Shown here piece after piece: positions 57,765-64,000 of a stretch of DNA of 64,000 nt; within the stretch, counting starts at the first letter, position 1; each line of letters begins with the position of its first letter. The stretch is from Roseibium marinum (lineage in GTDB: Bacteria > Pseudomonadota > Alphaproteobacteria > Rhizobiales > Stappiaceae). The stretch spans positions 124,001 through 188,000 of the forward strand of contig NZ_PPCN01000011.1 in NCBI RefSeq assembly GCF_002906165.1. The letters run 5' to 3'. The notes under the pieces are model-generated. The model had not been told where the DNA came from. It worked only from the letters and a program-made list of their open reading frames with translations, and did not search any database. The position numbers and the translations under genes were made by a program.

Positions 57765-60700
57765 ATGACCACCCAGATTAAGCATGGAAGGTGCGCCTTG
57801 AGCCAAACACCAAGCGAGAACGAGCCTAACCTCTACGAGCACGGGAAAGCCGCTGTTCGGCTGCTATGGAAGAACTGGAAGGATCGACCGCAAGTTAACG
57901 ACCCCCAAGACCCCGAATTTGCGCGAGGAGCACTGGAAGAGATAATTCGGCTGTTGGTCAATTCCGATGACGTTTACAAGGAAATCCGCGAGTATTCCGA
58001 AGCAGCGGCCGAGCAACTGACCAAAGCTGACCGCACCATCCTTGAGGTCATCCAGAACGCTGATGATCTTGAAGCTTCGACATTGAAGATGTCAGTACGC
58101 CGCAAGGGCAAAGGAGAGCTTCTCGCCGTTCATGACGGCAGACCCGTTGTCGTTACAGATGTCATTGCGATGACTCTCGCCTTTCTTTCGATGAAGCGAG
58201 ACGATGCTAGGTCGAAAGGAAGGTTTGGCATCGGCCTCAAGACACTCAACCAAATCGGTGCTAAGCTAAGCGTACACTGTCCACCCTACCATTTTGCCAT
58301 AGAGAAAGGCGTACTCCACGCGATCGAGCCGGCGAGAGCGATTAAGGGTCTATATCAGCCGTCGGGCCAGCAGACACTCTTAGCCATCGATCTCGATGCA
58401 GAATATGGCCCTGACGATGTTGTAGGTTGGATCCGGCGCTTGGACGCGAGTCACTTGGTCTTTTTAGACCACCTGCGATCACTGTCTCTGATTGATCGCC
58501 GCAAAGGCAGCGCTGAGTGGGAAGCCGAACTCGTGCAAAGCGAGCAGCCTCCGGTTGAAATAGAGATGAAGCCCGGGACTCGCATTACTGCGAATTGCAC
58601 CCTGTTCTCTGAGCCAAGCAAGAAAGGACGAATATGGACCCGTTATTCACTCGAATACCCAGTGCCCCTAAAATACAAGAGAGCCCACAAAGCGACTGCT
58701 AAAGAAACCACGATTTCGGTCGCGATCTCAGAGTCTGCTGAACCTGGCATTCTAGCTGCTGGACTGCCGCTCGACTTCGCAAATACTCTCCCAATCAGCC
58801 TGAACGCTCAATTTGATCCGGACCTTTCGCGCAGAGGCGTTCGAGAGCTGAGGTGGAATGAATGGTTATTCGGCCGTCTAGCTGCACTTGCTTCGGGCGT
58901 GGCCATGCATCGCTTTCAAAGTGACGCTAGGACTGGTTGGCAAGCTGTGCCCTTGCTCGATGAGAATGTTGGGGACGAAGATTGGACGCAAACGCAGATC
59001 GTCGAACTTATCGAAACCGTGCAGGATCGCATAAGGTCGAAACTGCAGTTGGCCATTGATGGCGACACGGTGCGGCTCAGCGACCTTTCCTATCTTTCGA
59101 ACAGCGTGGAGGTCCTTCTGACACTTGAGGATCAGAAAAAGCTCCAACCGGAATTCAGTCCCTTGCCCAACTCACACTGCGACAAGATTGGCAGGTGGCG
59201 ACAGGTACTGGATGAGCTAAAACAAGGGCATCGCTTCACCACACTAGATGCGCTTCGACTTCTGGAATTAGATGATGTTGAGCTTGGCCAGCGTCCCGAA
59301 GGCTGGTTTTTGGCTCTTGCCGATGCGGCGCTTCAAGCTGGATATGATCACGCTCTATCGAACGCGAAATCAGTCCTTGCGGCAGATGGATCGCGGTATT
59401 GCCCAAATGGAGAGATTTTACTCGTCCGTAAGGTAGTGGACGGGAGCATTGCTGAGCGCTTGGGCTTGGAAGTACAACTAGCTGCTGGTTACTTCAGTCC
59501 AACGGTCTCTAAGCTAGTGCAGTCGTGGCTTGAGAAACACTGCGTGACTGACACTTTCCAAGGCGGTGTCCGCATCTTGGATGCACTCTCGCGGAGGAGT
59601 GCAGAAGAACCGCTTTACCTAGACGACAAGGCGCTTCTGACTTTGCGAGACGCGCTTCAGGATACCGACGATGTTCGTCGCCTGTCGCTTGCTGCCACTG
59701 TTGGAAAAGTGATTTGCGTTAATGGGTACGAATTCCGAAAAGGGAAGAAGGTCAACCGCAAGGTTCAACCGGCATTAGCGTATCTGCCAACGTCGATCGC
59801 CAAAGACACGCTTGGATGGGCGGCCGCCGCAAAGTCCACCGAGGAGTTGTTTTGGATAGACAACCGCTATGCTGCGTTGCTTCGCAAAGGCACAAAGGGC
59901 GAGTTGAGCGCGAAGAAGTTCTTTTCCCTTCTTGGTGCCAAAGCAGGCCCTATCCTGGTACGAGCTTCCGATGGCCCGCATATCGAAATCGGAACGGAGA
60001 GACCCGCCACGCAGGTCGACGCACTTCGAAAGATCAGCAGGCCCAACCGGCCGACGCATCTGCGCAATGACTATGTTTCACCCGATCTCGATCGCGTGGT
60101 TGCAAATATCGCCAAGCAAAGGATTGACCCCAATCGGCGCGCAAGAGCCCAAGCTTTGATCGTAACTTTGGATAGAGAATGGGAACACAATCTATCTGAA
60201 CACGCTGAGGCGGGGGCTGAATATTTCTACTACACTTGGCGTCATGTGGGGCACGTACCCGCGACCTGGCTTGCCCGCGCAGCTTCCGAACGATGGCTGA
60301 GCAGCAAATCCAAGCGCAAAGTAGCGCCACGAGAGACCGCAATTGAAACAGCCACCACTCGACTCACTCGCGGCAACAAGCCTTCGCAGTTCGTCCATGA
60401 GCTTAAGGAGTCAGATTCCGCCAGTCCCTTAGTTGCGGCACTTGAAATCAAGGGCACTCCGCCTGCTTCCGAACTCATCGCCGAGCTAGAAGCCCTCAGA
60501 CGCGAACACACTTCAAAGGTTCACCCCGGCGACGTTTACCCACTCTACGCCGCTCTTGCATCCTTAGTCTCTGGCGAGCGTGCTCAAACCGTTGGCGATA
60601 TCGCCGCAGCAGATATCCGAAGTTCATTCGAAAACGCTGGTCTACTGCTCACCAATCAAGGTTGGACATCACCGAGCAAGGTATACCGCGGCAGACCCAT

Positions 60701-62231
60701 ATTTGGCAAACTGCGAATCTTCGTCCAAGAGCCACGAGCATTGTTGCCCCTTTGGCAAATGCTGCAGATTTTCCAGCCAAGCGTCGAAGACTGCATCGGG
60801 GTCTTGCAGGAATTGGGCGACCGAAATGCCACACCTGACGCTGAAGAGAAGAGCATCATTGTCGATGTGCTTAGAAGGTTGGCTGAGTCAGACGGCGGAG
60901 CAAGGAAAAGGGACTCTCGAAAGCTTCTGAGCTTGCCACTTTGGACCTCTCAAGGTTGGCAGACGGCGCGCCCCATCTATGCGGTCACTGATGAAACTTT
61001 GGAGCAATCACTCGGAAAGAAACTTCCGTTGTGGGCCCCTCATTGCGCACTCCAGAGCCTTGGTAGCCTCCCCGAGATGTTGGGCGTTGATATCCTCACT
61101 GATGCCGACTTTTCACTGTCAACCACCACCAAGTTTGAGCCTGCAGACGAATTCACTGAGCTTTGCTTCCGTGGCGCGGTTTCCAGGTTAAGAGCAACGC
61201 TCGCAAAAAAGAGCCAGGAGTTGTGGAACGCGTTCGACTGGAAGGGTTTGGAGAGCGCACAGCTATTTCGGGCTGATGATTTGTCGACCACTGCTAAGAT
61301 CGCCAGCAGAAGGGTTACAGTTTCCCGCGAAGTGCATGTCGAAGGGAAACAGCAAGTCTACTTTGCTAACCCAGATGAGATTGGAGCGCCTGAAGCTGGT
61401 CGAGCTATCCTCGTCCCATTCGTTGATGGAGACTTGCCTGAGATGGTGGACTTTGCGTGGTCATATGCTTGGCACCAAGCGGAGGATGGTTCTCAACTGG
61501 ACGACGAACTCAACTTAGCCTCGGAAGATGCTAAGGACGACGACCCACTCGAGAAATTTGAGGCAGGCGGCAAGAAGGCTACTGGCAACAGGCTGTTTGC
61601 TGGAGGAGCCCTTGGGCACAACAAGAAGGGCGGGAACAAGAATCTGCCCCCTGCCCCGAAGCCTAGGAGACTCAAGGATTTCGATGGTGCGGTGATCGCT
61701 GAAGTAACCGTCGTCCAATCAGATAAAGAGCCAAAGGGCATCAAGCCGAAGAAGCGGCCACTCCTGGTGAACCCCAAGACTCGAAATCCTGCACAGGAGA
61801 CGAAGGCATCTCCTGCCGGTGTAAGGGAATGGACTGAAAAGGAACGCGAGCGTCGGGGATTCGAGTTATTGGCGGCCGCACTGAAACAAATCGACAATAT
61901 CGATCTAGATGATTACAGCGCACTGAAGGGTATTGGAGCTGACTCGATGGACAACTTATCTCGTTACTTCGAGTTGAAAGTGTTCTCGGGCGAAGCCACT
62001 GACGAAGTGAGGTTCGAGCACAGTGAGTTCCAAAGGGCTGTGAAAGCGAAAGGCGACTACTTTCTCGCCGTCGTGTCGGGCCTTGAAGAGGGAAGAACTA
62101 CCGAGATAATGATCTTCGCTGACCCTATTCGTACATTAGATTGGAAACGTATTCCTCAAATTCGGTTGGGTGGAATTCGCTCTGGAGGGAAGTCGGCACT
62201 CAGGATTAGGATTGATACACCTGAGAATTGA
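57765..62231 (+). CDS. Large sacsin-like HATPase protein with C-terminal DUF3883 (NO VEIN-type) domain
   Basis: 1488 residues. The N-terminal GHKL ATPase region (about 85-190) has the N-box EVIQNADD (94-101), VHDGRPVVV (G1-like, 122-130) and GRFGIGLKT (152-160). The middle 1000 residues match nothing I can name. A charged linker (about 1245-1350, GNKNLPPAPKPRRLK) precedes the C-terminal domain (about 1350-1488), in which YFELK (ExK at 1403-1405) and DYFLAVVSGLEEGR match DUF3883, a nuclease-like fold. Plant NO VEIN proteins have the same two ends. ATG 57765 lacks a ribosome site; TTG 57798 has GGAAGG seven bases upstream and may be the true start. Lower GC and different codon choice point to transfer. 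A defence role is inference. Single gene, no partner seen. Confidence 0.85.
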   Translation: MTTQIKHGRCALSQTPSENEPNLYEHGKAAVRLLWKNWKDRPQVNDPQDPEFARGALEEIIRLLVNSDDVYKEIREYSEAAAEQLTKADRTILEVIQNADDLEASTLKMSVRRKGKGELLAVHDGRPVVVTDVIAMTLAFLSMKRDDARSKGRFGIGLKTLNQIGAKLSVHCPPYHFAIEKGVLHAIEPARAIKGLYQPSGQQTLLAIDLDAEYGPDDVVGWIRRLDASHLVFLDHLRSLSLIDRRKGSAEWEAELVQSEQPPVEIEMKPGTRITANCTLFSEPSKKGRIWTRYSLEYPVPLKYKRAHKATAKETTISVAISESAEPGILAAGLPLDFANTLPISLNAQFDPDLSRRGVRELRWNEWLFGRLAALASGVAMHRFQSDARTGWQAVPLLDENVGDEDWTQTQIVELIETVQDRIRSKLQLAIDGDTVRLSDLSYLSNSVEVLLTLEDQKKLQPEFSPLPNSHCDKIGRWRQVLDELKQGHRFTTLDALRLLELDDVELGQRPEGWFLALADAALQAGYDHALSNAKSVLAADGSRYCPNGEILLVRKVVDGSIAERLGLEVQLAAGYFSPTVSKLVQSWLEKHCVTDTFQGGVRILDALSRRSAEEPLYLDDKALLTLRDALQDTDDVRRLSLAATVGKVICVNGYEFRKGKKVNRKVQPALAYLPTSIAKDTLGWAAAAKSTEELFWIDNRYAALLRKGTKGELSAKKFFSLLGAKAGPILVRASDGPHIEIGTERPATQVDALRKISRPNRPTHLRNDYVSPDLDRVVANIAKQRIDPNRRARAQALIVTLDREWEHNLSEHAEAGAEYFYYTWRHVGHVPATWLARAASERWLSSKSKRKVAPRETAIETATTRLTRGNKPSQFVHELKESDSASPLVAALEIKGTPPASELIAELEALRREHTSKVHPGDVYPLYAALASLVSGERAQTVGDIAAADIRSSFENAGLLLTNQGWTSPSKVYRGRPIFGKLRIFVQEPRALLPLWQMLQIFQPSVEDCIGVLQELGDRNATPDAEEKSIIVDVLRRLAESDGGARKRDSRKLLSLPLWTSQGWQTARPIYAVTDETLEQSLGKKLPLWAPHCALQSLGSLPEMLGVDILTDADFSLSTTTKFEPADEFTELCFRGAVSRLRATLAKKSQELWNAFDWKGLESAQLFRADDLSTTAKIASRRVTVSREVHVEGKQQVYFANPDEIGAPEAGRAILVPFVDGDLPEMVDFAWSYAWHQAEDGSQLDDELNLASEDAKDDDPLEKFEAGGKKATGNRLFAGGALGHNKKGGNKNLPPAPKPRRLKDFDGAVIAEVTVVQSDKEPKGIKPKKRPLLVNPKTRNPAQETKASPAGVREWTEKERERRGFELLAAALKQIDNIDLDDYSALKGIGADSMDNLSRYFELKVFSGEATDEVRFEHSEFQRAVKAKGDYFLAVVSGLEEGRTTEIMIFADPIRTLDWKRIPQIRLGGIRSGGKSALRIRIDTPEN

Positions 62232-62438
62232 TGAAACCATTTTGCCGTCATGACCTGCCACTGATCTTTCATCCAGCAGCGATTTGAGCCCGGTTGGGTG
62301 TGCTTGGAGCATCCAACCCTGGAGCGCCGGAAGCTGGAGTTTTCGGGCTCTGATCACAATGCGAACGGAATGGATGGGAGCGAGCAAACGCCCCCATCCT
62401 TGCAACACAGGATAGACCTGATAGCCGCCGGTCCCTTC

Positions 62439-63242
62439 TTAGGCGCGGGTCGACTTCACAATGTCCATGAATTCGCGCGCGCGGACCGGGTCGACCGCAT
62501 TCCAGGTATGCCCGTCAACTTTCAGCGACGAGCCCACGATGCAGCCATCCGCGATCTTGAGCACATCGGCCACTGTTGCATGTTTGACGCCGGTATTGGC
62601 GAGCACGGGCGTCTCGGGCAGCGCTTTCTTAACCGCTTCGAGATCATTCATCTTGGCCGCCTCACCCGTGATCGCGCCGGAAACCAGCACCGCATCGGGG
62701 ATCGAGGAGAAGACAGCTGAACGTGCGCGATCCGGCAATGAACGGGCGTCGAGCGAGTGGGCGAATTCGGCCGATACGTTGTTCAGGAGCACCAGGTCCT
62801 TGCGATCAAGCCGGCGCGCCTCACGCATCGCGCGCCCGGCATTCGGCGTCCAGGGGCCCATATCCGACGCGTAGGTGCCGGTGAAGATCTCGCGCACGAA
62901 AGAGGCGCCAGTGGCCGCGGCCAGCGCAACAGTCGCGTCCGGATCCCAGAGCACGTTGACGCCAAAGGGGTTCTGGATCTTGTCGCGCAGGCGTCCGATC
63001 ACGAAGGCCATCGACGAAGTGGTCGCGACATTGACCTCAAGCTCATAAGGCCGATCGTTCTCGTTGCCGAACATCACCGCGTCGACATCGGCGGCCTGAA
63101 GCGCATCAAGGTCCTTCAGCGCGGCCTGATAGATCCCCTCGACGCCCGCATCGGCATCGTAAAGCGGGGTGCCGGGCATGGGGTTGAGGTGGACCATCGC
63201 GATAACGGGCTTGATGCCCGGGAAAAGCGACCCGAATTTCAT
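62439..63242 (-). CDS. BtpA/SgcQ family TIM-barrel protein
   Basis: 267 residues: VIAMVHLNPMPGTPLYD at the N terminus, AVMFGNENDRPYEL, VNVLWDPDATVALAAATGASFVRE and ANTGVKHATVADVLKIADGCIVGSSLKVDG at the phosphate-binding end. BtpA was linked to photosystem I assembly in cyanobacteria, and SgcQ to a sugar operon in E. coli; the phosphate-loop pattern suggests a sugar-phosphate or nucleoside-related enzyme. AGGAGAG sits just upstream of the ATG. It lies 63 bases downstream of an ABC sugar permease gene and is probably co-transcribed, so a sugar-catabolic role is likely. No terminator is obvious after the stop. Confidence 0.9.
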   Translation of the reverse strand: MKFGSLFPGIKPVIAMVHLNPMPGTPLYDADAGVEGIYQAALKDLDALQAADVDAVMFGNENDRPYELEVNVATTSSMAFVIGRLRDKIQNPFGVNVLWDPDATVALAAATGASFVREIFTGTYASDMGPWTPNAGRAMREARRLDRKDLVLLNNVSAEFAHSLDARSLPDRARSAVFSSIPDAVLVSGAITGEAAKMNDLEAVKKALPETPVLANTGVKHATVADVLKIADGCIVGSSLKVDGHTWNAVDPVRAREFMDIVKSTRA

Positions 63243-63305
63243 GGCAAGTCTCTCCTTTGTCCCCGCCGCGGGCGAGGTTCGATTGAAGCGGAAACGGACG
63301 CGATC

Positions 63306-64000
63306 TCAGTTCTTTCTGCGTTCGAGCAGGAAGAAGAAGACCACCGTGATGAGAAGAACGATCAGGAGCAGGATGAAGGCTGCGGCACTGCCCTCGTTCA
63401 ATGCCAACCCCTGGAAAGCGCGTTTATAGGCAAAAAAGGACAGCAGCTCGGTCGAGATGCCGGGGCCGCCCTTGGTCAGGATGTAGATCAGGTCATAGGT
63501 GCGGAATTCGTTGATCAGCTGGATCACCACCGCGATCATCGCGACCGGACGCAAAAGCGGCAGGGTGATATACCAGAACTGCTGCATCGGACTCGCGCCA
63601 TCTACCTCGGCCGCCTCGTAAGGTTCGCGTGGCAGCGAGGCGAGACCCGCCGAGAGCAGCAGGATCACGAATGAAGTCTGCTGCCAGATGTCGATGAAGA
63701 TCATCGTCTTGAGCGCCAGACCCGAGTTGCCCAGCCAGTCCACCATCGGCAGGCCGAGCCCTGCCAGCGTCTGGTTGACGATCCCCAGATTGGGCTGCAA
63801 CAGCATCCGCCAGATCAACGCAACAGCGACCGGCGACATCGCCATCGGCAGGGTAAGCACTGCGAAATAGACGCCACGCATCGCGATCACCTGGCGCAGC
63901 ATGAGCGCGATCCCCAGCCCGGCAATGAACTCACCCGTCACCGTGGCAACCGAATAGCGCAGGGTAATCCCGAGGGAGTTCCAGAACAGCGGCTCGGACA
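63306..64000 (-). CDS. Carbohydrate ABC-transporter permease (MalF/UgpA type), truncated by the window
   Basis: The frame is open to the window edge, so the 5' end lies outside. About 231 residues are visible. Five hydrophobic helices are seen, plus the permease EAA loop (EAAEVDGASPMQQFWYITLP) that contacts the ATPase; FRTYDLIYILTKGGPG follows, typical of binding-protein-dependent sugar permeases. The C terminus ends LLERRKN. It is co-directional with the BtpA/SgcQ gene. The binding protein, second permease and ATPase are presumably outside the window. The sugar is unknown. Confidence 0.93.
   Translation of the reverse strand, partial: SEPLFWNSLGITLRYSVATVTGEFIAGLGIALMLRQVIAMRGVYFAVLTLPMAMSPVAVALIWRMLLQPNLGIVNQTLAGLGLPMVDWLGNSGLALKTMIFIDIWQQTSFVILLLSAGLASLPREPYEAAEVDGASPMQQFWYITLPLLRPVAMIAVVIQLINEFRTYDLIYILTKGGPGISTELLSFFAYKRAFQGLALNEGSAAAFILLLIVLLITVVFFFLLERRKN

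Noticed and set aside
57178-62300. Possible attachment-site duplicate of the tRNA-Pro end near 62282 (GATTTGAGCCCG)
   Set aside because: Only about ten bases resemble the T-arm complement, with mismatches; too short for an att site.
62136-62408. A 90-codon minus-strand frame at the end of the HATPase gene
   Set aside because: It overlaps the antisense of a confident gene and has no ribosome site; I found no transposase-like motif in it.

Overview
The window is a high-GC chromosomal segment from an alphaproteobacterium. Families typical of that class support this: the order rpiA, DUF2059, gor, plus DUF2842, DUF3052, DUF1194 and a rhizobial-type Wzz/Wza exopolysaccharide export pair. The overall mix suggests Hyphomicrobiales (a Stappiaceae-like marine lineage is my guess), but nothing here fixes the genus. 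Coding density is high, there are two tRNA genes, and I recognise no insertion sequence, transposase, integrase, prophage or CRISPR array.

Layout. 1-11 kb is housekeeping and signalling: a truncated class V aminotransferase, a GGDEF diguanylate cyclase, the rpiA/DUF2059/gor cluster, a soluble chemoreceptor with a PilZ domain, phosphoglycolate phosphatase and a DUF4139 protein. tRNA-Val(CAC) and a DUF1097-GFA membrane fusion follow. 12.8-19.2 kb is a surface-sugar locus: a TPR glycosyltransferase-like protein faces a compact four-gene minus-strand operon of a NeuB/SAF/TIM-barrel fusion, a GDP-mannose 4,6-dehydratase, a CMP-sugar synthetase and a methyltransferase. 19.4-30 kb holds ferredoxin-NADP reductase, a GbdR-like AraC regulator, a TauE permease, a YcaQ-like glycosylase, the kbl-tdh threonine/glycine operon with an XRE-cupin regulator, and formate-THF ligase.

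31.5-37.5 kb is a corrinoid/tetrahydrofolate C1 module: corrinoid protein, DUF1638, virulence-factor family protein, MetF-like reductase, methyl-THF:corrinoid methyltransferase and a ferredoxin-ASKHA activator. With the nearby fhs it would let methyl groups pass from a substrate to corrinoid, to THF and finally to formate. The substrate-specific methyltransferase is not in the window. 37.4-47.3 kb is mixed: a thioesterase with a degenerate carrier-like domain, an APC permease, a vWA protein, an ECHDC3-like crotonase, three consecutive tiny membrane proteins, MetY, heme A synthase and DUF2842. 47.2-57.2 kb is an exopolysaccharide locus: deacetylase, GNAT, Wzz with a degenerate kinase domain, Wza-like exporter, GT4, WbaP/ExoY-type initiating transferase and Wzy/ligase.

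After tRNA-Pro(GGG) the base composition drops. A single 1488-residue protein with an N-terminal sacsin-like HATPase and a C-terminal DUF3883 (NO VEIN-type) region fills 57.8-62.2 kb, and looks like a transferred, possibly defensive, gene. The window ends in a carbohydrate ABC-transporter operon with a BtpA/SgcQ protein. Dispersed elements include a 109-bp terminal-inverted-repeat element present twice in full and once internally deleted, a C/G-rich inverted pair, and a triple 26-bp tandem repeat abutting a start codon.
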